From contig JAVJOG010000007.1 in the NCBI GenBank assembly GCA_040216885.1, positions 1 through 64,000 of the forward strand: a stretch of DNA of 64,000 nucleotides. Direction: 5' to 3'. The notes below the pieces were generated by a model, which did no database searches, had not been told where the DNA came from, and saw only the letters and a list, made by a program, of their open reading frames with translations. Both the position numbers and the translations under genes were made by a program. This document shows positions 54,181-62,998 of the stretch, piece by piece. Numbering within the stretch: the stretch's first letter is position 1; the number at the start of each line of letters is the position of its first letter. This stretch comes from Parvibaculum sp040216885 (GTDB lineage: Bacteria; Pseudomonadota; Alphaproteobacteria; Parvibaculales; Parvibaculaceae).

Positions 54181-56058
54181 TCAGTTGCCGAGGCTCGGAT
54201 AGGCCTTGGCGAGTTCGCGCCACGTGGCGGTGATTTTCTGCTGCAGCCGCTGCACGTCGCGCATCGCGGCATCTGTCTCGCCGTGATCGAGCGCGGTCTC
54301 GATGTCGCCGGCCGCATGCGAGATCGCCGCGAGGCCGATAGTGCCGGCGGCGCTCCGCAAGGCGCGTGCCCCCTCGGCCAGCGCCACCTCATTGCGATCG
54401 GTGCGGGCCCGCTCGACGGCGCGATGCAGCGTCAATACGCGCTCGAGCCCCGACAGCAAATGGTCCGTAATGCGTTGCGGTCCGACTTCGCGCTCGATCT
54501 CGTAGAGATGGCCGAGATCGATCAGCTGTTCCGGTTCCTTGCGCTTGGGCATCGTTGCGCCGGCCGCAAGCGATGCGAAATAGTCGGCCGCGCCGCCCGA
54601 TTCCATCGGCAGCAGGAACCAGAACGTGCTGCCCTGTCCCGGCGCGCTGTCGACGCCGATCCGGCCGCCCATCAACCGCACCAGCCGGTCGCAGATCGGC
54701 AGACCGAGGCCCATGCCGCCCGCCTTGCCGGCAAAGCGGAAGTCGCGCGCATCGCCGCCCTGCCAGAAGGCCTCGAAAAGCTGTGCGCGGGATTCCTCCG
54801 AAAGTCCGGGCCCGGTGTCGGTAACCGAAAAGCGGGTGACGGTATCGCCGCCCGGCGTCCGGATCGGTGCGACACGTACGACGATGCCGCCCTTGTCGGT
54901 GAATTTGATGCTGTTGCCGATCAGGTTGGTCAGCACCTGGCGCACACGGTCGGCATCGGCCAGCATGTCGGTACCGATACCCTGCGCGACATCGAGCTCC
55001 AGCGACAATCCGCGCTCTCCCGCCTGGTGGCGCATCATGCGCACGACGCTTCCCGCGAGCTCCGCCGGGTCGAAGCGCCGGGGCTTCAGTTCCAGCGACA
55101 ACGCTTCCATCTGCGACAGGTCGATCATGTCGTCGAAAAGACGGCGCAGCAGCTGGCTGGTCTCCTCCATCGACCGTGCGATTTTCTTCTGCGTGTCGCT
55201 CAGCGGTTCGTCGGCGAGATGCATCGCCATGTTGCTCAGCCCGTCCAGCGGCGCCCGCACTTCATGGTTCAGGATATCGAGAAATGACTGCTTGGCCTGC
55301 ATCGCCGCCGTCGCGCGCGCTTCCGCGTCCACGGCGTCGCGGCGTTTTTGCTCGGCCACCGCATGGGCGCGCGCCATGCGCTCGGCGAGATCGGCATTTT
55401 CGAAGCGCAGCCGGAAGGCTTCGCGATAATTGGCATTCACACGCCGCGTCCAGCCGGCGACGGTTGCGAAAAACATTGCCGCCAGCAAGACCGTTGCGAT
55501 CGCCAGCGGTTCTGCGCGCCACAGCAACAAGCCGACGATCGGCAGGCAGGAGGCGGCGATGTAGTAGATGACGGCGGGCGGATGACTGGCGCGCGTGATG
55601 GCTGTCGCCATGGCAAGGCATGCGAGAACCAGCAAGTAGAATATTTCATGCGTAAAGGAGGCGCCCGGCAGCCACAGCAGCGAACCGACGCCCCATGTCG
55701 AACCGCTGACAAGCGTGACAAGCGCATAGCGGTGGGCCCACAGCGCCGCGTTGCCGGCCGCGTCGGGATCGGAACGAAAACCCGCCCGTACCCGGTCGAA
55801 CAGGAACTGCGCGACAAGCTGGATCGCCGCGACGACGCCGATGGTCCAGAGCGGCGCATGGGGCCAGAACGCAAGCCCCACCACCACGATGCCGCCGAAA
55901 ACGGTCAGCCGGCTCGCCTCGCCGAGGTCCAGCAGCAGGCGCACCTGCTCGGCGTCGATCCGCACATCGATGGGATGGTTGCGGCGGCCGGGGCCGATCG
56001 GCGCGGCGGCATCCGTGTCGGGTGTTGTCGATCCCTGCTCCGGCTCGGCTTTTCTCAA
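54181..56058 (-). CDS. Membrane histidine kinase with degenerate HPt domain
   Basis: A 625-residue sensor kinase. Five or six helices occupy residues ~45-200, then a coiled linker (ADLAERMARAHAVAEQKRRDAVDAEA), HisKA with the phospho-acceptor in DILNHEVRAPLDGL, N box LIGNSIKFTD, and G boxes SVTDTGPGL and GMGLGLPICDRLV. The last ~110 residues look like an HPt bundle, but the A-H-x-L-K-G motif reads A-R-A-L-R-S (in EGARALRSAAGTIG), so the phospho-histidine is lost. No receiver domain is present. The TTG start at 56058 follows GGAGACC. Confidence 0.88.
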   Translation of the reverse strand: MRKAEPEQGSTTPDTDAAAPIGPGRRNHPIDVRIDAEQVRLLLDLGEASRLTVFGGIVVVGLAFWPHAPLWTIGVVAAIQLVAQFLFDRVRAGFRSDPDAAGNAALWAHRYALVTLVSGSTWGVGSLLWLPGASFTHEIFYLLVLACLAMATAITRASHPPAVIYYIAASCLPIVGLLLWRAEPLAIATVLLAAMFFATVAGWTRRVNANYREAFRLRFENADLAERMARAHAVAEQKRRDAVDAEARATAAMQAKQSFLDILNHEVRAPLDGLSNMAMHLADEPLSDTQKKIARSMEETSQLLRRLFDDMIDLSQMEALSLELKPRRFDPAELAGSVVRMMRHQAGERGLSLELDVAQGIGTDMLADADRVRQVLTNLIGNSIKFTDKGGIVVRVAPIRTPGGDTVTRFSVTDTGPGLSEESRAQLFEAFWQGGDARDFRFAGKAGGMGLGLPICDRLVRLMGGRIGVDSAPGQGSTFWFLLPMESGGAADYFASLAAGATMPKRKEPEQLIDLGHLYEIEREVGPQRITDHLLSGLERVLTLHRAVERARTDRNEVALAEGARALRSAAGTIGLAAISHAAGDIETALDHGETDAAMRDVQRLQQKITATWRELAKAYPSLGN

Positions 56059-56221
56059 CTTTCAGGTCTCCGGGCGGGGGCCGCAATTCCTTGTGCGGAG
56101 GCTCCGTTGAAAGGGGCGGGCGGCGCCAGTCCGGCCCGGATTGCCGCGTTGACGGAGGGGTGTGCTAAGCATAGGGTCCGCGCGCTTGACAAAGCCTTAA
56201 GTCATCCTTTCGAGACCGAAA

Positions 56222-57880
56222 ATGCCAGCCGATTCAATGACGATAGCCCCCTCCGCGATTCTCGAAGCCGCCCGCGTCAGCAAGGCCTGGCCTTTCGAGG
56301 AAGCGCGCAAGATCGTCGACCGGCTGGAGAAGGAAGGCGATACCGGCCGCACGGTCCTGTTCGAGACAGGGTACGGCCCTTCCGGCCTCCCGCATATAGG
56401 CACTTTCGGCGAAGTGGCGCGCACCACCATGGTCCGCCGCGCCTTCGAGATTCTGGCGCCCGGCGTGCCGACGCGCCTGCTCTGCTTTTCCGACGACATG
56501 GACGGTCTGCGCAAGGTGCCGGACAACGTGCCGGATCGCGGCTTCCTGGAACCCTATCTGCACATGCCGCTGACCTCGGTGCCCGACCCGTTCACGAACG
56601 AGTTTCCTTCGTTCGGCCATCACAACAACGCGATGCTGCGGCGCTTCCTCGATACCTTCGGCTTCGAATACGAATTCGCCAGCGCGACCGACTATTACAA
56701 GTCGGGCCGTCTGGACCCGATTCTGAAGCGCGTTGCAGAACGCTACGACGAGATCATGGCGATCATGCTGCCGACGCTTGGGCCGGAACGGCGCGCGACC
56801 TATTCGCCCTTCCTGCCGATCTCGCCGAAGACCGGCCGCGTCCTTTATGTGCCGCTGAAGAAGGTCGATCCCGAAGCAGGAACCATCACCTTCGACGACG
56901 AGGACGGCGAGGAAACCACGCTGCCCGTCACCGGCGGTCGCGTGAAGCTGCAATGGAAGCCGGACTTCGGTGCGCGCTGGGCCGCGCTCGGTGTCGACTT
57001 CGTAATGTTCGGCAAGGATCACGGCCCGAACATGGCAATCTATGACGCAATCTGCAAGGCGCTTGGCGGCCGTCCGCCGGAACACTTCGTCTACGAACTT
57101 TTTCTCGATGAAAACGGCGAGAAGATTTCGAAGTCCAAGGGCAACGGCCTCACCATCGACGAGTGGCTAGCCTACGCGCCGACCGAGAGCCTTGCATTCT
57201 ATATGTTCCAGCGTCCGCGTCAGGCGAAGAAGCTCTATTTCGACGTCATCCCGCGCGCCGTCGACGAATACTACCAGCACCTCGCCGCCTATCCGCGTCA
57301 GGACTGGAAGGAACGGCTCGGCAATCCGGTCTGGCATATCCATGGCGGCAACCCGCCCGAGATCGAACTGCCGGTTTCCTTCGCGCTGCTTCTCAATCTC
57401 GTCAGCGCCTCTCACGCGCACGACAAGGCCGTGCTCTGGGGCTTCATCTCGGGTCACGTGCCCGGCGTGACGCCTGAAAACCACCCCGAACTCGACCGTC
57501 TCGTGACGTATGCCATCCGTTACTTCGACGACTTCGTGAAGCCGGCAAAGGTGTTCCGCGCGCCTGACGAGGTCGAGGCGGCGGCGCTTGAGGCGCTGTC
57601 GGAGAGGCTCGATACGCTCGCGCCCGATGCGGACAGTGCGACGATCCAGAACGCGCTGCTCGACGTGGCGCGCAACATCGAGCGCTATCAGGATCATGCG
57701 AAGAAGAGCCCGGAAGGCGGTCCCGGCGTCTCCGTCGCCTTCTTCCAGATGATTTATCAGGTGCTGCTCGGTCAGGAGCGCGGGCCCCGCTTCGGTTCGT
57801 TCGTCGCCCTCTACGGCATCGGCAACACGCGCGTGCTGATCCACCGCGCGCTGGCGGGCGAGGACCTCGCGAAAGGCTGA
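56222..57880 (+). CDS. lysS: Lysyl-tRNA synthetase, class I
   Basis: A 552-residue class I LysRS (archaeal-type, also called lysK), charging tRNA-Lys. The HIGH motif reads PHIGTFGE near residue 58 and KMSKS reads KISKSKG. The N-terminal AWPFEEARKIVDRLEKEG and LCFSDDMDGLRKVPDN are typical. A class I LysRS in place of the usual bacterial class II enzyme is characteristic of many Alphaproteobacteria and spirochaetes. The first ATG (56222) and one five codons in are both possible. It is convergent with the S24 repressor gene, 3 bp apart. Confidence 0.95.
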   Translation: MPADSMTIAPSAILEAARVSKAWPFEEARKIVDRLEKEGDTGRTVLFETGYGPSGLPHIGTFGEVARTTMVRRAFEILAPGVPTRLLCFSDDMDGLRKVPDNVPDRGFLEPYLHMPLTSVPDPFTNEFPSFGHHNNAMLRRFLDTFGFEYEFASATDYYKSGRLDPILKRVAERYDEIMAIMLPTLGPERRATYSPFLPISPKTGRVLYVPLKKVDPEAGTITFDDEDGEETTLPVTGGRVKLQWKPDFGARWAALGVDFVMFGKDHGPNMAIYDAICKALGGRPPEHFVYELFLDENGEKISKSKGNGLTIDEWLAYAPTESLAFYMFQRPRQAKKLYFDVIPRAVDEYYQHLAAYPRQDWKERLGNPVWHIHGGNPPEIELPVSFALLLNLVSASHAHDKAVLWGFISGHVPGVTPENHPELDRLVTYAIRYFDDFVKPAKVFRAPDEVEAAALEALSERLDTLAPDADSATIQNALLDVARNIERYQDHAKKSPEGGPGVSVAFFQMIYQVLLGQERGPRFGSFVALYGIGNTRVLIHRALAGEDLAKG

Positions 57881-57883
57881 GCC

Positions 57884-58528
57884 TCACTGGCTCGCCCAGA
57901 TGATCCGCGCCATCCACAAAATCTCTTCGGCTTTCAGTACCCGGTCGTCATGCGCCGGATTGAGCGAATGCAGCTCGACGCTTTTCGCGGTCCGCCGCGC
58001 CAGCACCTTGGCCATCACCTCGCCACCGACCGTCTTCACCACCACGCGGTCGCCGCGCCTTATGCCCGCCGCCGGCGACACGATGATGACGTCGCCGTCG
58101 CGATAGACGGGCGCCATGCTGTCGCCGCTCACTTCCAGCGCATAGGCGTGTTCGTCGTCGAAATCTGGAAAGGCGACTTCCTCCCAGCTTCCGCCGACCG
58201 GAAATCCGGCATCGTCGAAAAAGCCGCCGCCGCCGGCCTGCGCCAACCCGATCAGCGGCACGTTCCGGGTCCGCGCGGCGGTGCGCGCATCGCCGCCGAC
58301 CAGCGCCAGGAACTCGTCGAACCCCGCCCCCGTTGCGTCCAAAATGCGTGCCAGGCTCTCGGTGTTGGGCCAGCGCGGCCGCCCCTTGGCGGTAATCCGC
58401 TTCGATTTGTTGAACGTGGTGGGGTCGAGCCCGGCCGCCTTGGCAAGCCCCGAGGCAGTCAGCCCGTGCCGCGCCGCCAGCGCGTCGATGGCGGCCCACA
58501 GCCGGCTATGGGAGAGCTTGCGCGCCAT
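57884..58528 (-). CDS. S24 (LexA-like) peptidase-domain transcriptional regulator
   Basis: A 214-residue phage-repressor-like regulator. The N-terminal HTH is LAARHGLTASGLAKAAGLDPTTFNKSKR; the C-terminal S24 domain has the catalytic serine in VSGDSMAPVYRDGD and the lysine in VVVKTVGGEVMAKVL. Such chromosomal HTH-S24 proteins are common and need not be prophage remnants; none of the other genes here look viral. Self-cleavage would normally need an Ala-Gly-type bond; AQAGGGG near residue 97 is a candidate. Its targets are unknown. Confidence 0.88.
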   Translation of the reverse strand: MARKLSHSRLWAAIDALAARHGLTASGLAKAAGLDPTTFNKSKRITAKGRPRWPNTESLARILDATGAGFDEFLALVGGDARTAARTRNVPLIGLAQAGGGGFFDDAGFPVGGSWEEVAFPDFDDEHAYALEVSGDSMAPVYRDGDVIIVSPAAGIRRGDRVVVKTVGGEVMAKVLARRTAKSVELHSLNPAHDDRVLKAEEILWMARIIWASQ

Positions 58529-58652
58529 GGTCCCGAATGAATTCCTCGTTTCGCGGATCGCTGGGAATCATGCCACATCGTCCGGGCGCCCGCATCCGGG
58601 ATTTGCGGCTTTGATTCCTAGACTCCGCCTTGTTCTGCCCCCGCCCGCTGGT

Positions 58653-58760
58653 TAGAGCATTTTCCGGTCAAGTGGATTCCCGGTTGACCGTAGAAAATGC
58701 GACAAAACGAAAGATTTGGAGTCGTTCATCGATTCCATGAAACGATGAACGACTCTAGAG
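58653..58760. repeat. Palindromic intergenic repeat element (RIME/BIME-like)
   Basis: Two hairpins in series. The first pairs GCATTTTCCGGTCAA (58657-58671) with TTGACCGTAGAAAATGC (to 58700), with a 2-nt bulge. The second is a perfect 13-bp stem, GAGTCGTTCATCG (58719-58731) with CGATGAACGACTC (58743-58755), loop 11 nt. The element starts TAGAG and ends CTCTAGAG. The AGAGCATTTTCCGGTCAAGT style is that of dispersed palindromic repeats in Rhizobiales-type genomes. Confidence 0.7.
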
Positions 58761-58787
58761 TGCGCCCGCGCAGCCGGAGAGACCGCA

Positions 58788-59135
58788 TTGCCTTCCATTC
58801 TCTACAAAATCGTCGGCGAGCATGAATGGCTCGCCGCCACCGCCGAAGGCCGCTTCATCGGTTCGGCGGTCGATCTGGATGACGGCTTCATCCATTTCTC
58901 GACCGCCGGACAGGTCGCCGAAACGGCGGCCCGCCATTTCGCCGGCCGCAAGGGCCTGGTGCTGGTCGCGGTCGAGGCGGCTGCCCTCGGCGAGGCGCTG
59001 AAATGGGAGCCCTCGCGCGGCGGCGCGCTCTTCCCCCATCTCTACGACGTGCTGAGCCTCGAAGCGGTGCGCCGCGTCGTGCCGCTGCCGGTCGGCGAGG
59101 ACGGCGCGCATCTCTTCCCGGAGCTTGAGGCATGA
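58788..59135 (+). CDS. DUF952 family protein
   Basis: A 115-residue DUF952 protein. The family signature is visible: ILYKIVGEHEW, DDGFIHFSTAGQVAETAARHFAG, WEPSRGGALFPHLYDVLSLEAV. The fold resembles ADP-ribosyl-binding domains but no activity is established. The start is TTG at 58788, supported by GGAGA 8 nt upstream. The stop overlaps pyrD by ATGA, so the two are co-translated. It begins just after the repeat element. Confidence 0.85.
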   Translation: MPSILYKIVGEHEWLAATAEGRFIGSAVDLDDGFIHFSTAGQVAETAARHFAGRKGLVLVAVEAAALGEALKWEPSRGGALFPHLYDVLSLEAVRRVVPLPVGEDGAHLFPELEA

Positions 59136-60187
59136 CGCGCATCGATCTCTTTCCGCTGGCCCGCCCCGTGATGAGTCTGCTCGATCCCGAAGCGGCGCAC
59201 ACATTGACATTGCGCGCCCTGCGCATGGGCCTCGGCCCCCGCGCCCGCGAAGTCGATCCCGTCTCGCTCGCCATCGACGTTCTCGGCTTTCATTTCGAAA
59301 ACCCGCTCGGCATCGCCGCCGGCTTCGACAAGAACGGCGAGGTGCCGGATGCGATGCTGGCGATGGGCATGGGCTTTGCCGAAGTCGGCACGGTGACGCC
59401 GCGCCCGCAATCGGGCAATCCGCGCCCCCGCATTTTCCGCCTGCCGGTCCATCGTGCGGTCATCAATCGTCTCGGCTTCAACAACGAGGGCCATGCGGCG
59501 CTGAAAAAGCGCCTTGAGGCGCGCCGCAAGCGTCCCGGTATCGTCGGCGTCAATATCGGCGCCAACAAGGACGCGGCCGACCGCATCGCCGACTACGAGG
59601 CGGGCATCCGCGCCTTCGAAGGGCTGGCGAGCTATTTCACGGTCAACATTTCCTCACCCAACACACCGGGCTTGCGCGCCCTCCAAAACCGCGCCGAACT
59701 CGAAACATTGATCGCCCGTGTGCTGGCCGCGCGAAAGACCCGCACACCGGTGCTGCTGAAAATCGCCCCCGATCTCGGGCAGGAAGAACTCGCCGACATT
59801 GCCGAAGTCGCGCTGGCGCAAGGCCTCGACGGCCTGATCGTCTCCAACACCACCGTCGCGCGCGGCGATCTGATCTCGGGCGTCCACGCGCAGGAGACGG
59901 GCGGCCTGTCCGGCGCGCCGCTTTTCGCGATGTCGACCGCCGTCCTTGCCGGCATCTACCGGCTGACGAAAGGCCGCCTGCCGCTTGTCGGCGTCGGCGG
60001 CATATCGAACGGACATGACGCCTACATGAAAATCCGCGCTGGCGCTTCGCTGTTGCAGCTTTATTCGGCGCTCACCTATGAAGGCCCCGGCCTCATCGCG
60101 CGCATCAAGCGCGAGCTGGCCGCTCATCTCGCCACCGACGGCTTCGCGCATCTGAAGGATGCCGTCGGCGTCGACGTCAAACTGTAG
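59132..60187 (+). CDS. pyrD: Dihydroorotate dehydrogenase (quinone), class 2
   Basis: A 351-residue FMN enzyme oxidising dihydroorotate to orotate for pyrimidine synthesis, passing electrons to quinone. The N-terminal membrane-associating helices (residues 1-40) mark class 2. FENPLGIAAGFDKNGE, NRLGFNNEG, the catalytic serine in NISSPNTPGLR, and VSNTTVARGDLI are all present, as is GVGGISNGHDAYMKIRAGASLLQLYSA. It follows DUF952 with a 4-bp overlap. Confidence 0.95.
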   Translation: MTRIDLFPLARPVMSLLDPEAAHTLTLRALRMGLGPRAREVDPVSLAIDVLGFHFENPLGIAAGFDKNGEVPDAMLAMGMGFAEVGTVTPRPQSGNPRPRIFRLPVHRAVINRLGFNNEGHAALKKRLEARRKRPGIVGVNIGANKDAADRIADYEAGIRAFEGLASYFTVNISSPNTPGLRALQNRAELETLIARVLAARKTRTPVLLKIAPDLGQEELADIAEVALAQGLDGLIVSNTTVARGDLISGVHAQETGGLSGAPLFAMSTAVLAGIYRLTKGRLPLVGVGGISNGHDAYMKIRAGASLLQLYSALTYEGPGLIARIKRELAAHLATDGFAHLKDAVGVDVKL

Positions 60188-60199
60188 GAGAAACGTGGT

Positions 60200-60550
60200 A
60201 TGCCCAAGCCCGTCATCTATCACAATCCGCGCTGCTCGAAATCGCGCCAGACGCTGGCCTTGCTGGAAGAAAACGGTCACGCGCCGAAAGTGATCGAATA
60301 TCTGAAGGAGCCGCCCTCCGCCGCCGAGTTGCAGGCGATCCTGAAGAAACTGAAAATGAAGCCGCGCGACCTGATGCGCAAGGGCGAGGACGTTTACAAA
60401 TCGCTCGGCCTCGACAACGAAAAACTCTCCGACGAAAAACTCGTGCGCGCGATGGTCGAAAATCCGATCCTGATCGAACGCCCCATTGTTGTCGCGGGCG
60501 CCAAGGCGAAAATCGGCCGCCCGCCCGAAAGCGTTCTCGATCTCTTCTAG
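60200..60550 (+). CDS. arsC: Glutaredoxin-dependent arsenate reductase
   Basis: A 116-residue ArsC. The active-site cysteine is Cys12 (HNPRCSKSR). KEPPSAAELQAILKKL, and the arginine-containing NPILIERPIVV, complete the family pattern. It reduces arsenate to arsenite using glutathione/glutaredoxin; some members are Spx/YffB-like with other roles, but ILIERPI favours true ArsC. AGGAGAAA lies 8 nt before the ATG at 60200. No other ars gene is adjacent. It overlaps the convergent MATE gene by 4 bp. Confidence 0.9.
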   Translation: MPKPVIYHNPRCSKSRQTLALLEENGHAPKVIEYLKEPPSAAELQAILKKLKMKPRDLMRKGEDVYKSLGLDNEKLSDEKLVRAMVENPILIERPIVVAGAKAKIGRPPESVLDLF

Positions 60551-61866
60551 ATCGAGCGTCTCAGCCGCGGAAAATAGAATCCGAGCGACGCGGCCCGCAT
60601 CAGGTTGAAGCCGGCAAGCGCCGCCCAGAGCCCGTGATTGCCGTAAGGCAGCAACAGCCACCACAGCCCGAGAAATATCAGGCTTGAAGCAAGCGCGGCG
60701 TTGCGCATTTCCGGTCCTCGCGTTGCGCCGATGAAGATGCCATCGAGCTGGTAGCACCACACCGACAGCACCGGCAGCAGCGCCGCCCAGAAGAGATAGA
60801 CCCGCGCCACCGCGCGCACTTCCACATCGACACTGAGAAAATCGATGACGGCCCCGCCACCCGCGAAAATGCCGAGCGACAGCACACACGCGATGCCCGC
60901 CGCCCACAGCGTCGAAAGCCGTGCCGAGCGGTCGAAATCATCGCGGCTGCGCGCGCCCACCGCGCGGCCGACCAGCGCCTCGGCGGCCAGCGCAAATCCA
61001 TCGAGAAAGAAGGCGCTCACCGTCACGAATTGCAGCAGGATCGAATTGACCGCGAGCGTCACGGTCCCGGCCTCGGCGCTTTTGGCGGTAAACCAGGCGA
61101 AGGAAAGCATCAGCACCACGGTGCGCACCATGATGTCGCGGTTGACCGCAACGGTGCGCGCAAGCCGCGCCGCGTCCAAGAGCCGCGCCCGCGTCCACTG
61201 GCCCGGATAGAACCGCAAATGCCGCACCGCGATCAGAAGCCCGAGCAACGCTGCTGCAAACTCGGCGATCAGCGTGCCCGTCGCGATCCCGGCGACGCCC
61301 CAGCCGAGCCCGAGCGCCAGAACGATGTTGAAGAAGATGTTGACGAGGTTGAGGAACACCTGCAGCAGCAAGGCAATGTTCGCGCGCCCGAGCCCGATGA
61401 ACCAGCCGACCAGTGCGTAATTGGCCAGTGCCGCCGGCGCGCTCCAGACGCGAATGTCGAAATAGTTGCGCGCCAGCGGCTCGACCTCCGGTCCGCCATC
61501 GAGCAGGAAGAACGCAACCTCGCGGATTGGCCATTGCAGGGCAATGAGAGCAAGGCCGACGCCGCCCGCAATCAGCATCGCGCGGCCGAGCGCGGCGCGG
61601 ATTTCTTCGCCGTCCCTCGCGCCCAGCGCCTGCGCGGTCAGCCCCGTCGTGCCCATCCTGAGGAAACCGAAGGTCCAGAAGACCATCGTGAAGATCAGCG
61701 CGCCGATGGCGACAGCGCCGATATATTTCGGATCGCCCATCCGGCCCATCACGGCGGTGTCGGCAATGCCGAGCAGCGGCGTCGAGAGGTTCGACAGGAC
61801 GATCGGCGCGGCAATCGCCAGCACCGTACGGTGCGTCACGCGCGATGCCGGCGTCACAGCGCTCAT
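60547..61866 (-). CDS. MATE efflux family protein (DinF-like)
   Basis: A 439-residue membrane exporter with 12 predicted helices in two six-helix halves. DinF-type motifs are visible: STPLLGIADTAVMGRMGDP, RMGTTGLTAQALGARDGEE, and in the second half FFLDGFALAAEALVGRAVGAR. MATE proteins exchange drugs or metabolites for H+ or Na+. The ATG at 61866 overlaps the stop of the upstream thioesterase by four bases, so the three minus-strand genes (two thioesterases and this) form one coupled unit. Confidence 0.93.
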   Translation of the reverse strand: MSAVTPASRVTHRTVLAIAAPIVLSNLSTPLLGIADTAVMGRMGDPKYIGAVAIGALIFTMVFWTFGFLRMGTTGLTAQALGARDGEEIRAALGRAMLIAGGVGLALIALQWPIREVAFFLLDGGPEVEPLARNYFDIRVWSAPAALANYALVGWFIGLGRANIALLLQVFLNLVNIFFNIVLALGLGWGVAGIATGTLIAEFAAALLGLLIAVRHLRFYPGQWTRARLLDAARLARTVAVNRDIMVRTVVLMLSFAWFTAKSAEAGTVTLAVNSILLQFVTVSAFFLDGFALAAEALVGRAVGARSRDDFDRSARLSTLWAAGIACVLSLGIFAGGGAVIDFLSVDVEVRAVARVYLFWAALLPVLSVWCYQLDGIFIGATRGPEMRNAALASSLIFLGLWWLLLPYGNHGLWAALAGFNLMRAASLGFYFPRLRRSI

Positions 61867-62300
61867 TTGTCGGCAGGTTCGTCCGCCGCCTTCAGCAGGA
61901 AATGTCCGTGTGCGGCGGCGATGGGCCGCGCCCGGTCGTCCTGCCAGGCTTCGGCGCGCACCGTGGCGACGCGCCGTCCCTGCTTGGTGATCTCGGCGCG
62001 GCCATAGGTGTCGACCGGCCGCCCGGAGCGCAGATAGTCGATGGTGAGGCCGATGGGCTTCGGCAGCTCGCCGCCCGCGAATTCGAAAGCGAGCTGCGCA
62101 ATGGCGGTCGTCTCCAGAAACGCGCCGATGACGCCGCCATGCAGCGCCGGCAGCACCGGATTGCCGATCAGCTTCTGCGAGAAATGCAGCACGGTCGTGA
62201 TCTCGTTGCCGCGCTGGTCGATGCTGATGCCGAGAAACCGCGCATAGGGGATCGCCTGCATCAGCGCGTCGATGTCGGGCGCCTTTGTATCCTCGCTCAT
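61863..62300 (-). CDS. PaaI-family hotdog thioesterase (copy B)
   Basis: A 145-residue acyl-CoA thioesterase-like protein. The hotdog signature LPALHGGVIGAFLETTAIAQL supplies the H-G-G motif of the active-site helix, and LTIDYLRSGRPVDTYGRAEI the following strands. It probably hydrolyses aryl- or acyl-CoA. ATG 62300 is chosen; it shares one base with the stop of the upstream paralogue (TGATG). The MATE gene follows with a 4-bp overlap. Confidence 0.88.
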   Translation of the reverse strand: MSEDTKAPDIDALMQAIPYARFLGISIDQRGNEITTVLHFSQKLIGNPVLPALHGGVIGAFLETTAIAQLAFEFAGGELPKPIGLTIDYLRSGRPVDTYGRAEITKQGRRVATVRAEAWQDDRARPIAAAHGHFLLKAADEPADK

Positions 62301-62821
62301 CAGGAGCCGTCCTTCTTCTGCGCCAGCATCGCCAGCGCCTCGGCCGCCGCTTCCGGCGTCATCGGCATCGGCATGGTGCGGTTGGCCGCCAGCATGAAGG
62401 TGCCGACACAGGTGGCGATGGGATCGGCCTCGTCGGTGTGATAGGCGGTGCCGCGCACAAAGGCGATGTTGGCCGTCACCTTGTAGCAATGCGTATGCGC
62501 GACGAGGTCGAGCTTCGGCGTCGCCGGCTTCATGTAGTCGATCCTGAGGTCGAGCGTCGCGATCGACATGCGCTCCGGCAGCGCCAGTTGCACGGCGATG
62601 CCGCAGGCATTGTCGAGCAGCGAAGTGATGACGCCGCCGTGAATGACGCCGGTCTCGGGGTTACCCACCAGATTTTCGTCATAGGGCACGGCAAGCCAGG
62701 CTTCGTTCGGCGCCGCGTTGACGACGGTCATGCCGAGCGCCCTCGCATGCGGCACATGCTCGATCAGCACGTCCTTCATCAACGCGATGTGTTCCGGCGT
62801 GATCTTGAAACCCGAGGCCAT
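62300..62821 (-). CDS. PaaI-family hotdog thioesterase (copy A)
   Basis: A 173-residue paralogue of the downstream gene. The motif is GVIHGGVITSLLDNACGIAVQL, with the aspartate in LLDNA, a typical catalytic position, and IDYMKPATPKLDLVAHTHCYKV after it. An extra C-terminal helix (TPEAAAEALAMLAQKK) is present. ATG 62821 follows GGGAGCG; the longer frame upstream is unlikely. Adjacent hotdog proteins may form a heteromer, which is a guess from the pairing. Confidence 0.88.
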   Translation of the reverse strand: MASGFKITPEHIALMKDVLIEHVPHARALGMTVVNAAPNEAWLAVPYDENLVGNPETGVIHGGVITSLLDNACGIAVQLALPERMSIATLDLRIDYMKPATPKLDLVAHTHCYKVTANIAFVRGTAYHTDEADPIATCVGTFMLAANRTMPMPMTPEAAAEALAMLAQKKDGS

Positions 62822-62998
62822 GACGCTCCCGAAAAATTGCATGAAGTTGCAGTGCTGCGTTTTAGTAGCGCCGTGATCGTTTGCCAAGTCAATTGGCATT
62901 TGGATCATGTCGCCGGTTGCGTCGCGCGCCATGCGGGGCGACAATGCGCGTGGGGACGTCGGAGGCGATTATATGCGCCGGAAGTGGAGCGCAAGCTG

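Noticed and set aside
57884..58528. S24 repressor as a prophage marker
   Set aside because: No integrase, structural or lysis gene and no att-like repeat nearby; chromosomal HTH-S24 proteins are common.
60200..60550. arsC as part of an arsenic operon
   Set aside because: No arsR, arsB/acr3 or arsH is present; the neighbours are pyrD and a MATE exporter.
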